Shown: positions 1 to 6,663 of the stretch, one piece after another
Layout of the letters: every line of letters starts with the position of its first letter
Numbering within the stretch: position 1 is the first letter of the stretch
Origin: a bacterium
Lineage (GTDB): Bacteria; Desulfobacterota; GWC2-55-46
Assembly: GCA_004298725.1 (NCBI GenBank)
Contig: SCQA01000203.1
Location: 1 to 8,356 of the forward strand
Length of the DNA: 8,356 nt
Direction of reading: 5' to 3'
Notes under the pieces: generated by a model
Told to the model about the DNA's origin: nothing
The model's input: only the letters and a program-made list of their open reading frames with translations
The model's database searches: none
Translations under genes and position numbers: made by a program

Positions 1-8
1 TAAGCCAA

Positions 9-14
9 AGGAGG
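9..14 (+). promoter_or_regulatory. Ribosome binding site of the transposase
   Basis: AGGAGG lies five bases before the ATG at 20. It is the strongest Shine-Dalgarno sequence in the window and fixes the transposase start. Confidence 0.75.
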
Positions 15-19
15 TATTC

Positions 20-319
20 ATGCAATACCCATATCAGGTCATTGTAAAGCGTTGGCTTCCGATACTTAGAGAATACGAACGCACAAAAAACAAGATTTTA
101 CCTCGGCAGTTCAAATTTGTAAAAAATCTTTGCGCGGCTCATAGCATCTCCGGCAAGGAACTCGTCCGGTATTATCGCAAATGGATCGAAGGCGGCAGAT
201 TGCCGGAGTCGCTACTGCCCAAGAAACGCGGCGCGAGACCCGGTTCACGTCGAACTCCCAAAGAAGTGGAACGAAACGTCATCAAGGCTTATAGACGGTT
301 CGGCTCAAACAGAGTATGA
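20..319 (+). pseudogene. IS481-like transposase, N-terminal fragment (frameshifted)
   Basis: This 99-residue fragment is the DNA-binding part of a transposase. It is rich in Lys and Arg and contains a helix-turn-helix-like stretch around residues 38-55 (AHSISGKELVRYYRKWI), then a basic linker with KKRGARPGSRRTP at about 68-80. It ends at a TGA (317-319) directly after the sequence FGSNR. In the next frame over (315-335) the bases read YELVHLF, and the frame after that continues with KPYYLDKTPS. One extra G near 314 and one extra A in the A-run at 336-338 therefore restore FGSNR-YELVHLF-KPYYL, the arrangement I recall from intact relatives. The fragment is probably translated but cannot catalyse transposition alone. 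Alternatively the frame change could be programmed, but two separate shifts with no slippery heptamer make decay more likely. Confidence 0.7.
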
Positions 320-981
320 GCTTGTCCATCTCTTTAAAGCCTTACTATCTGGATAAGACGCCCAGTTCTGCCACCATGGACAGGATAAAGGCGCGCTATC
401 CGTTAAACGAATCACAGAAGAAGATAATCAAGCGTTCTGAAAGGCAAGCCCCAGGAGAGCTTGCCCACATTGATTTAAGCAAGGTGCCAAAGGACATACG
501 TTGCTCATTTAAAACCAAGGAACGTTACGCCGCCGCCCTTTGCGACGATTGCACGAGACTTACTTACGCAGAAATAATCAAAGACAAAAAGGCGCCCACC
601 CTTACATACTTCATGGCAAGGGCGCTGTCTTGGTTTAAGCAGATATACAACTTCGAGTTCGACTCAGTCATGTCGGGCAACGGCCCTGAGTTTAAGGGAA
701 CGCTTGCAAGGGAGCGCCCCTTTGAGACGCTCTGCGGCGAATTAGGCATAAGACATATCTACACCGAGCCTTATCACCCGCAGACCAACGGCAAGGTAGA
801 GGCCTTCTGGAAGATACTTAAGAACGAATTCTTTTATCCAAACAGCTTCGCATCCGAAGAAGAGATGATCTTAAATCTCGGCAACTATCTCTTCGAGTTT
901 AACCATCTTAGAAAGAACGGCGGCTTTAACTATGAGACGCCTTTTGATAAACTCGAAAGAGTTACCGAATTAACGAGCTAG
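316..981 (+). pseudogene. IS481-like transposase, catalytic rve-domain fragment (inactive)
   Basis: This 221-residue open frame holds the integrase catalytic core. The first acidic residue is D53 in AHIDLSKV, and the glutamate is E162 in HPQTNGKVEAFWK. The second catalytic position reads SGNGPEF instead of the usual SDNGPEF: codon 676-678 is GGC, one transition away from GAC. The C-terminal part contains the family-like NHLRKNGGFNYETPFDKL. Its ATG overlaps the stop of the upstream fragment (ATGA), but there is no ribosome binding site of its own, and the first seven residues are out-of-frame reading rather than family sequence. True homology starts at about residue 8 (KPYYL). The frame break and the lost aspartate together argue for an inactive copy. 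Family assignment to IS481-like is from the domain order and motifs seen here. Confidence 0.75.
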
Positions 982-1024
982 TACAACAGCCGTCCATATT
1001 TATTCGCCCTTTTCTTTTTAAATG

Positions 1025-1058
1025 CCCCTGTTGATTGAAAAATGGAACGGGGTTTTTT
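1025..1058 (+). terminator. Rho-independent terminator after the transposase
   Basis: CCCC-T-GTT (1025-1032) pairs with AACGGGG (1046-1052) with one bulged T. A 13-nt loop separates the arms and six T (1053-1058) follow. It lies about 45 bases past the transposase stop and would insulate the downstream helicase from IS transcription. Confidence 0.5.
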
Positions 1059-1074
1059 ACTCTGCGTAAGATAA

Positions 1075-1103
1075 TTGACAAAGGCATACGCACTGTTTAA
1101 AAT
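1075..1103 (+). promoter_or_regulatory. Sigma-70-type promoter upstream of the helicase
   Basis: A perfect TTGACA (1075-1080) is followed after 17 bases by TAAAAT (1098-1103), five of six matches to the -10 consensus. It starts 17 bases after the terminator T-run and would give a transcript with a leader of about 170 nt before the helicase ATG. It may lie at or just outside the right end of the IS. The call is by sequence only. Confidence 0.5.
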
Positions 1104-1282
1104 CAATCAGATTGAATCGCGGCACTTAAAGTTCAGCGTCGATATGCCAGCGCTAAAAGGCGCTTTTGTCTGCGGGAAGACAGCCGTAAAGAAAATGAAA
1201 AGAGCGAGCAAGGCGCGATAGGATTTGCTGACGTAAACAAAGTCATCAAAAATTTATTGAAAACAACGGGCAAGGCAAACGG
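1104..1282 (+). other. Helicase leader region without a supported gene
   Basis: The gap 982-1282 holds the terminator and promoter listed separately, and then this leader. Within it, AGCGC (1149-1153) and GCGCT (1160-1164) form a 5-bp hairpin followed by TTT, a weak attenuator-like shape. A 25-codon ATG frame (1144-1221) exists but has no ribosome binding site. The longer open frame around it (from 1075) reads protein-like yet I recognise no family. It may be a gene remnant. Confidence 0.3.
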
Positions 1283-2887
1283 ATGATTCAATCTCAAGCG
1301 TTTTCAATATTAAAGACCGGCGCTAATATTTTTTTAACCGGCGAGCCCGGTTCCGGTAAGACATACACCGTCAACCGTTATGTGGAATACCTGAGAGCGC
1401 GGGACGTCGAGCCCGCGATAACGGCGTCAACCGGCATTGCCGCGACGCACATCGGGGGCATGACGATTCATTCATGGTGCGGCATAGGGATTAAAACAAA
1501 GTTGGATGAACGTGACCTGAATAAAATCGCTGGAAACGAATATATAGCAAAGCGCGTCCGCCGCACAAAGGTTCTTATCATAGACGAGGTTTCAATGCTT
1601 ACCGCCGAGACGCTCTGCATGGTTGACGCCGTGTGCCGCGAAGTTAAGCTGAGCATGGAGCCTTTTGGCGGTATGCAGGTAGTTTTCGTAGGCGACTTTT
1701 TTCAGCTTCCGCCGGTAGTAAGAGCAAGCGCTGAAGATAACGCGGAAACCACGTTTATTGACGAGCCGTTGTTTCATTTCGCCTATACTGCTTTTGATTG
1801 GACGCGGGTGAACCCCGTTGTTTGTTACCTGACAGAGCAGTATAGGCAGGATGACGACGATTTTATCGCCATGCTCTCGGCGATCCGGCGCAACGCGTTC
1901 GGAGAGAATCAATTGCGTTATATCGAAGCGCGGAAAAAAGAGCATCACAGCGCGCCTGATGGCGCGCCGAGGCTCTTTTCTCATAATGCCGACGTTGACC
2001 GCATTAACGAAGGAATGCTTTCGAAGCTGTCGGGCGAACGGAAAGCGTTTGCGATGTCTTCGCAAGGTTTTGACGCGCTCGTTGCCATACTGAAAAAAGG
2101 CTGTATTTCGCCTGAAGCGCTTTACCTTAAAACAGGCGCGGCGGTGATGTTTACAAAAAACAATTTGAAAAAAGGGTTCGTTAACGGCACGCTCGGCGTT
2201 GTTGACGGATTTAATAAAACAAACGGAAATCCGGTTATAAAGATACGAAGCGGACAGCTTATAGAAGCCGAGCCGGTTGATTGGACAATGGAAGAAAACG
2301 GCAAGGTGCGGGCGCGAATTACGCAACTGCCGCTTCGCCTTGCGTGGGCGATTACGGTGCATAAAAGCCAAGGGATGAGTTTGGACGAGGCTGTTATGGA
2401 TTTATCCCGTGTTTTTGAATTCGGGCAGGGTTACGTGGCGCTCTCGCGCGTAAGGCGGCTTTCAGGCATATTTCTGCTTGGCTGGAATGAGCGCGCTTTT
2501 AAGGTGCACCCTGAAATACTTGCCAAAGACGAATTCTTCCGCGCTGAATCGGAAACAGCCAAAACATCGTTTGCCGAGATTTCGTCTGATGAACTTGAAA
2601 AAAGGCATAAGCATTTTATTGACGCCTGCGGAGGGATAAATATTTCCAGAGAGCGTACATCCGTTAATTTATCAGGTGATAAGAAGGCAAACAAAAGCGG
2701 AATAAACCTTGAGACAATAAGGGAACAGACCCCGAACGCTTACCGCCCGTGGGACGAGGCGCAAGATGAAAAATTAAGGGAGCTTTTTACGAAGAACTTG
2801 TCAACCGCTGATATCGCCGGAGCATTTGGGCGGAAAAAAGGAGCTATAAGCTCGCGCCTTAGAAAGTTAGGGCTTGTTCAACATTGA
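1283..2887 (+). CDS. Pif1/RecD-like superfamily 1 DNA helicase with C-terminal HTH-like domain
   Basis: This is a complete 534-residue ATP-dependent DNA helicase, presumably 5'-to-3' as in the Pif1 and RecD families, acting in replication, recombination or repair. Visible motifs are Walker A GEPGSGKT (20-27), motif Ia TASTGIAATHIGGMTIHSW (47-65), Walker B LIIDEVSML (98-106), motif III VGDFFQLPP (136-144), LTEQYRQ as motif IV, AITVHKSQGMS near 355-366 and GYVALSRVRRL near 382-392. After the helicase core comes a charged linker of about 65 residues. A compact C-terminal domain (485-534) follows, with an RPWDEAQDEKLRELF helix and AFGRKKGAISSRLRKLG, resembling a SANT/Myb or helix-turn-helix fold. 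The ATG at 1283 places Walker A at the usual distance from the N terminus. The frame is open upstream only to 1232, with no better start. The ribosome binding site is weak (AAGG, 1272-1275). It is convergent with the ATPase gene. I did not assign a cellular role beyond helicase. Confidence 0.9.
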   Translation: MIQSQAFSILKTGANIFLTGEPGSGKTYTVNRYVEYLRARDVEPAITASTGIAATHIGGMTIHSWCGIGIKTKLDERDLNKIAGNEYIAKRVRRTKVLIIDEVSMLTAETLCMVDAVCREVKLSMEPFGGMQVVFVGDFFQLPPVVRASAEDNAETTFIDEPLFHFAYTAFDWTRVNPVVCYLTEQYRQDDDDFIAMLSAIRRNAFGENQLRYIEARKKEHHSAPDGAPRLFSHNADVDRINEGMLSKLSGERKAFAMSSQGFDALVAILKKGCISPEALYLKTGAAVMFTKNNLKKGFVNGTLGVVDGFNKTNGNPVIKIRSGQLIEAEPVDWTMEENGKVRARITQLPLRLAWAITVHKSQGMSLDEAVMDLSRVFEFGQGYVALSRVRRLSGIFLLGWNERAFKVHPEILAKDEFFRAESETAKTSFAEISSDELEKRHKHFIDACGGINISRERTSVNLSGDKKANKSGINLETIREQTPNAYRPWDEAQDEKLRELFTKNLSTADIAGAFGRKKGAISSRLRKLGLVQH

Positions 2888-2915
2888 GTTAATCGGCCTC
2901 AGGACGCAGTGATTC

Positions 2916-2931
2916 AGGCGTTGCCTTTTTT
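2916..2931 (+). terminator. Weak rho-independent terminator of the helicase gene
   Basis: AGGC (2916-2919) and GCCT (2923-2926) form a short stem with a GTT loop, followed by T to 2931. It lies about 30 bases after the helicase stop. The 4-bp stem is short, so this is a tentative call based on position and the T-run. Confidence 0.35.
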
Positions 2932-2983
2932 CTCCTGCCACCTTTTTATACCAGTAGCGCTGGGATGGGGGGGGTACTTTTCC

Positions 2984-3000
2984 GGCGGGCAGTGCCCGCC
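2984..3000. repeat. GC-rich perfect hairpin between convergent genes
   Basis: GGCGGGC (2984-2990), loop AGT, GCCCGCC (2994-3000) form a perfect 7-bp stem with a triloop. It starts about 40 bases past the ATPase stop on the minus strand, a position suited to a transcription end, but no T-run follows on either strand. A run of eight G (2967-2974) lies just to its left. It could be a bidirectional transcript-end or RNA-stabilising element. Confidence 0.5.
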
Positions 3001-3039
3001 CTTGTATAATACTTGCTATAAGGTGGCTTGGCGTTCATG

Positions 3040-5718
3040 TCACCGTTTCCCGATCCGCTTTACAACTTCCATCCACACAAGCGGCTGGATTGCCACAGCG
3101 AATACAATCGCCCAATCAATTGCCGTAAGCGGCTCTACGTTAAAAACAGGTTGAAACCGGGGCAGATAGACTATCAGTAGTTGGCTTATAAGAATTACCC
3201 CCACTGCTATGTTCAGCATCCTGTTTGAAAATATGCCGCGAGTGAGGGCCGGTTTTTCAAGGTCTCTGCAGTTGAATATGTGAAAGTTCTGGCAAAAGAC
3301 AAGCGTCATAAAGGCCATTGTGCGCGCTTTTGGCGTACCGCTGTCAACCAAGTAAAGCTCTCCGGCGTAAACAGAAAGGGTGCAAAGCGCTATAAACGCG
3401 CCTTGCATGAACATTGTCAAAAGCGAGGCGCGGCTTATAATGCCGTCGGTGGCTCTTCTCGGTTTTTTTTCCATAATGTCCGCTGAGGCAGGTTCCATCG
3501 CAAGGCCAATGGCGGGAAGGCCGTCCGTAACGAGGTTTGTCCAGAGTATCTGTATTGGTAGTAGCGGCAGAGGCATACCGGCAACGGACGCTACGAATAT
3601 TATGAGTATCTCCCCAAGATTGCATGAAAGAAGGTAATGCACCGTCTTTTTGATGTTTTCAAATATGGCGCGGCCCTCTTCCACGGCGGATACGATTGAC
3701 GCGAAGTTGTCGTCAGTCAGCACCATGTCGGATGCCTCTTTGGCAACGTCGGTGCCGATAAGGCCCATTGCCACGCCTATGTCAGCCTCTTTTAATGCAG
3801 GCGCGTCGTTAACTCCGTCGCCTGTCATGGCTATTACATGGCCGCTTGCTTTCCACGCCCTTATTATGCGAAGTTTATGCGACGGGCTTACCCTTGCGTA
3901 AACTTTTACGCTGCTTAAAAGCTTTGAAAACTCCTCGTCGCCGAGCAAGTCAAGCTCTTCGCCGGTCAGCGCAGTGTCGTTGTCTTTAAATATGCCGGCT
4001 TCTTTTGCAACGGCGATAGCCGTAAGTTTGTGGTCGCCCGTTATCATAATGGTAACGATGCCGGCGCCATGCGCTATTTTTACGGCTGTCGGCGCTTCGG
4101 CCCTTACAGGGTCGCGCATGGCGCAGAGGCCCAAAAAGACAAGTTCTTCCTCGGCAGTGGCGGCGTTTTCCGGCAATTTTTCAAAAGAGCGCGTGGCAAG
4201 GGCTACTATTCTCAGTCCCTCAGAGGCAAATTCATCGCAGTGCGCCAGCGCGATTTGCCGGTCGTTCGCTGTAAGCGGACGCAAGCCGTTTTTGCCAAGC
4301 ACAAAGGCCGAGCGCGAAATTATGCTCTCAGGCGCGCCCTTTACAAAGGCATGGACTTCGTTGGAGGCGTTTTTATATACGGTTGTCATGAGTTTGCGCT
4401 CTGAATCAAAAGGCTCTTCAAACAGGAGCGTAAAGCCGTCTTTTGTGAGCATGGCTTTTTTAGCGGCGGTTATCAAAGCGCCTTCAGTAGGGTCTCCCAC
4501 GCAGAACCACTGGTTGCCGTTGTTTTTTTTGATCTCCGCGGACGCGCATAAAAGGCCGGTTAATAGGGTTATTTCAAGCGATGTTTTCTCAGCCTGGGGT
4601 AGATTCGTGTTGTTGTCGTTAATGAAAAATTCGCCTTCAGGGGCGTATCCAGCGCCGGTTACGTTCACTGTGGAGCCTGTCGCGGAGAGGAATATTTTTT
4701 TAACGGTCATCTGGTTTTGAGTAAGCGTGCCGGTTTTATCGGAGGCGATGACGTCCGCCGAGCCAAGCGTTTCAACTGACGGAAGTTTTCTTATGAGGGC
4801 GTGGCGCTTGGACATGCGCTGAACGCCGAGCGAGAGCGTTATCGCCACAACCGCGGGAAGCCCCTCGGGTATTGCCGCTACCGCGAGGCTTACCGCCGTA
4901 AGGAACATATTAAGGGCATTTTCGCCCCTTAACATGCCGATAATGAATATCACGGCGCATATGGCAAGCGCACCGTAAACAAGAAGCCGTGCCAGCGCCG
5001 CAAGGCTTTTTTGAAGCGGGGTCGGCTCCGCTTTTATTCCTTCAAGCATTGCCGCGATGGAACCAATTTCAGTTGACATGCCCGTTGCGGTTACAACGCA
5101 CCTGCCCCTGCCGTACACGGCCTTTGTGCCTGAAAAAGCCATGTTAAGCTGTTCAGCGGCGTTATCGGCATTAGCAAGCGCCTCAGTGGTTTTATCAACC
5201 GGAGAGGACTCTCCGGTAAGGGCGGATTCATCAAGGCGGAGCGAGCGGACTTCGATTAAGCGGCAGTCCGCCGGAATGAAATCGCCGGCTTCTATTATTA
5301 CAATGTCGCCCGGCACTAAAAGCTCCGCAGACACGGATAGAAGCTCTTTATCTCTTAAAACTTTTGCGAGCGGCCTTGAAAGTTTCTTAAGTTCCTCAAT
5401 TACCTTTGCGGCTTTTTCTTCTTGCAGAAAGCCGATTACGCCGTTTAAGACGACTATGCCGGCTATGGCAAGCGCGTCAGCTTTGTTGCCAAGCGCCGCC
5501 GCTATTACAGCGGAGCCGATTAGCACAAGGGTTATAAACTCCGCGAATTGGCTGATAAACTTGACAAGCGCTGATTTTTTTTTCGCCTCGCTTAATTCGT
5601 TCCGTCCGTACTTTCCAAGCCTCTCTTTCGCTTCAGCGCAAGTGAGGCCGTCAAGCGCGTTAGAGCCAAGTGATTTAAGCGCGTCAGACGCGTTTTTTGT
5701 GTGCCAGTCCTGCGGCAT
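3040..5718 (-). CDS. P2A-type (calcium-type) cation-transporting P-type ATPase
   Basis: A complete 892-residue inner-membrane pump that couples ATP hydrolysis to cation export, most likely Ca2+. The order is standard: an N-terminal cytosolic region (SLGSNALDGLTCAEAKERLGKYG, split over about 17-38), membrane helices M1-M2 (about 58-98), actuator domain with TGES (168-171), and M3-M4 with PEGLP (284-288). The phosphorylation site is DKTGT with D327, the nucleotide-binding part has KGAPE (460-464), and the hinge is TGDGVNDAP (632-640). Six more helices follow. Residues matching the SERCA calcium sites are E285 (M4), N700 and E703 (M5), and N728, T731 and D732 (M6). The position of SERCA E908 in M8 appears to be Q810. 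PEGLP rather than PEGLL favours P2A over Na/K-type pumps. The start at 5718 has AAGG eight bases upstream and a good promoter. Substrate is inferred from residues; Mn2+ or another cation is possible. Confidence 0.92.
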   Translation of the reverse strand: MPQDWHTKNASDALKSLGSNALDGLTCAEAKERLGKYGRNELSEAKKKSALVKFISQFAEFITLVLIGSAVIAAALGNKADALAIAGIVVLNGVIGFLQEEKAAKVIEELKKLSRPLAKVLRDKELLSVSAELLVPGDIVIIEAGDFIPADCRLIEVRSLRLDESALTGESSPVDKTTEALANADNAAEQLNMAFSGTKAVYGRGRCVVTATGMSTEIGSIAAMLEGIKAEPTPLQKSLAALARLLVYGALAICAVIFIIGMLRGENALNMFLTAVSLAVAAIPEGLPAVVAITLSLGVQRMSKRHALIRKLPSVETLGSADVIASDKTGTLTQNQMTVKKIFLSATGSTVNVTGAGYAPEGEFFINDNNTNLPQAEKTSLEITLLTGLLCASAEIKKNNGNQWFCVGDPTEGALITAAKKAMLTKDGFTLLFEEPFDSERKLMTTVYKNASNEVHAFVKGAPESIISRSAFVLGKNGLRPLTANDRQIALAHCDEFASEGLRIVALATRSFEKLPENAATAEEELVFLGLCAMRDPVRAEAPTAVKIAHGAGIVTIMITGDHKLTAIAVAKEAGIFKDNDTALTGEELDLLGDEEFSKLLSSVKVYARVSPSHKLRIIRAWKASGHVIAMTGDGVNDAPALKEADIGVAMGLIGTDVAKEASDMVLTDDNFASIVSAVEEGRAIFENIKKTVHYLLSCNLGEILIIFVASVAGMPLPLLPIQILWTNLVTDGLPAIGLAMEPASADIMEKKPRRATDGIISRASLLTMFMQGAFIALCTLSVYAGELYLVDSGTPKARTMAFMTLVFCQNFHIFNCRDLEKPALTRGIFSNRMLNIAVGVILISQLLIVYLPRFQPVFNVEPLTAIDWAIVFAVAIQPLVWMEVVKRIGKR

Positions 5719-5755
5719 TTAGAGAACCTTTTTTCAATATGGATGAGTTAGTCTC

Positions 5756-5784
5756 AGTAAACTCCATAAAACATGGCGTGTCAA
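5756..5784 (-). promoter_or_regulatory. Sigma-70-type promoter of the ATPase gene
   Basis: On the minus strand a perfect TTGACA (5784-5779) is followed after exactly 17 bases by TTTACT (5761-5756), four of six matches to the -10 consensus. Transcription would start near 5749, giving a leader of about 30 nt to the ATG at 5718. It is divergent from the cytochrome promoter at 5835. Confidence 0.5.
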
Positions 5785-5834
5785 GGCGTGCGCTCGCGCC
5801 TGCTTGCGGGAAAATACAAGGCTGAAATATGCGC

Positions 5835-5863
5835 TTGACAACATTCGGCAATTGTAATAATAT
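5835..5863 (+). promoter_or_regulatory. Sigma-70-type promoter of the cytochrome operon
   Basis: A perfect TTGACA (5835-5840) is followed after 17 bases by TAATAT (5858-5863), inside the AT-rich stretch 5851-5863. Transcription would start near 5870, about 230 nt before the preferred cytochrome start at 6098. The -35 elements of this and the ATPase promoter are only about 50 bases apart, so a regulator bound between them could affect both. Confidence 0.5.
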
Positions 5864-5869
5864 CCATTT

Positions 5870-6097
5870 CCATCAGGTTACATTTTTTATATTAATCTTT
5901 GTTTTCGCATGTTGATGGCGCGTATTCAATGGCGCTATTTGCCGGACAAGGAACAAAGAAGACGGTGCCGGTTGCTTGCGGGGCGGATTTGGCAGGTCAG
6001 GTTTATTTGTCCTCGCCTTACGCAGTGCGGTAATTTAAGAGACGGGCAGAAGCAATCATTACAAAATGAAAGCGCTCTTAACAACGACAACCGGGCT
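5870..6097 (+). other. Long leader of the cytochrome operon
   Basis: About 230 nt lie between the predicted start of transcription and the preferred cytochrome ATG. The cytochrome frame is open back to an ATG at 5909, but those 63 residues are basic, lack any export signal and have no ribosome binding site. A 34-codon frame also runs 5929-6033 and a tiny frame 6066-6101. I see no known riboswitch or strong terminator here. It could be regulatory, or could contain a decayed gene. Confidence 0.35.
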
Positions 6098-6101
6098 ATG
6101 A
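6066..6101 (+). other. Possible 11-codon leader ORF overlapping the cytochrome start
   Basis: ATG at 6066 opens MKALLTTTTGL and stops at TGA 6099-6101, which overlaps the cytochrome ATG at 6098 as ATGA. That arrangement is typical of translational coupling, and the cytochrome lacks a good ribosome binding site of its own. The leader has no strong ribosome binding site either, so chance is a real possibility. Confidence 0.25.
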
Positions 6102-6613
6102 GAAATTTAATCGTATATGCTGTCTGCGTAATTGTGGCGGCCATCGGCTTCGGCGCTGGCTACGTCATTAACGATACCTATTCTTCCGACAGAACTCCTG
6201 TTCAACCGATTGAATTCAGCCACAGAATACACGCCGGGGTAAATCAAATACCCTGTCAGTATTGCCATATCTACGCCGAAAGGTCGCGCGCGGCGGGCGT
6301 GCCTAACGTGCAGAGGTGCATGGGGTGCCATAAGATAATCAAGACTGACTCGCCGCTTATACAGCAACTTACTTCATATTGGGAAAAGAAAGAGCCTATA
6401 CCATGGGTAAAGGTGCATAACCTGCCGGATTATGTTTGGTTTACTCACAAAAGGCACGTAAAAGCCGGCCTTGAGTGCAAGACGTGTCACGGCGACATAG
6501 CTGGAATGGACAGGGTAACGAGGGTTTCTTCGCTTAAGATGGGCTGGTGCCTTAACTGTCATGTAAGCAAGGGCGTAAAGAACGGAAAAGATTGCTGGAC
6601 GTGCCATATTTAA
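6098..6613 (+). CDS. Membrane-anchored pentaheme c-type cytochrome (ActA/QrcA-like)
   Basis: From the preferred start the protein has 171 residues. Residues 2-23 form one hydrophobic helix (LIVYAVCVIVAAIGFGAGY), an uncleaved anchor or signal that places the rest in the periplasm. Five CXXCH heme sites follow: C53-H57, C74-H78, C127-H131, C151-H155 and C166-H170. Extra histidines at 42, 45, 107, 117 and 120 can serve as sixth ligands. The spacing and the stretch around PIEFSHRIHAGVNQIPCQYCH resemble the multiheme subunit of alternative complex III (ActA, five hemes) and of the Qrc complex. It would pass electrons between the complex and periplasmic cytochromes. The frame is open to an ATG at 5909, but that start would bury the membrane helix behind 63 basic residues, so 6098 is preferred. 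The next gene starts 50 bases downstream with no terminator between, so the two are probably one operon. Confidence 0.85.
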   Translation: MRNLIVYAVCVIVAAIGFGAGYVINDTYSSDRTPVQPIEFSHRIHAGVNQIPCQYCHIYAERSRAAGVPNVQRCMGCHKIIKTDSPLIQQLTSYWEKKEPIPWVKVHNLPDYVWFTHKRHVKAGLECKTCHGDIAGMDRVTRVSSLKMGWCLNCHVSKGVKNGKDCWTCHI

Positions 6614-6663
6614 CGTAATGCGCCCTGACACTCGTTAGGTAAACACGGCGCAAGAGAGAACTG

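Larger units (their letters stand above)
1..1060 (+). mobile_element. Degenerate IS481-like insertion sequence (left end outside window)
   Basis: A single transposase reading unit occupies 20-981, preceded by a strong ribosome binding site and followed by a terminator-like hairpin at 1025-1058. The protein has an N-terminal DNA-binding region and a C-terminal integrase core (rve) domain, as in IS481-like elements. The coding sequence is broken by frameshifts and one catalytic residue is lost, so the copy should not transpose on its own. The left terminal repeat is outside the window. I could not identify the right terminal repeat or a target-site duplication, so the right boundary given here is only the end of the terminator. 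Confidence 0.6.

Noticed and set aside
316..319. ATGA overlap of the two transposase frames as genuine coupling of two genes
   Set aside because: The bases just after the overlap encode family sequence in yet another frame, so the overlap is a by-product of two insertions.
1144..1221. 25-codon frame beginning MPALKGAFVCGK
   Set aside because: There is no ribosome binding site and no known family; kept only as a comment on the leader region.
1592..2371. 259-residue open frame on the minus strand inside the helicase gene
   Set aside because: It lies entirely within a gene with clear helicase motifs, has no recognisable domain and is rich in Arg, Phe and Cys as shadow frames often are.
3002..3009. 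TATAAT-like sequence as a plus-strand promoter
   Set aside because: There is no suitable -35 element 16-18 bases upstream (the GC hairpin is there) and no plus-strand gene follows.
2909..3154. 81-residue plus-strand frame spanning the convergent gap
   Set aside because: It runs through the terminator, G-run and hairpin and overlaps the ATPase 3' end; no domain is visible.
3974..4720. 248-residue plus-strand open frame opposite the ATPase
   Set aside because: It is antisense to the P- and N-domain coding region of a complete pump; its Ser/Ala-rich composition follows from the opposite strand's codons.
5057..5722. 221-residue plus-strand open frame opposite the ATPase N terminus
   Set aside because: It mirrors the ATPase codons, is low-complexity Ser/Ala-rich and has no ribosome binding site or family resemblance.
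5784..5801. AGGCG/CGCCT inverted repeat as a terminator or operator
   Set aside because: The stem is only 5 bp with an 8-nt loop and no T-run; it is mentioned as a possible operator but is too weak for a feature.
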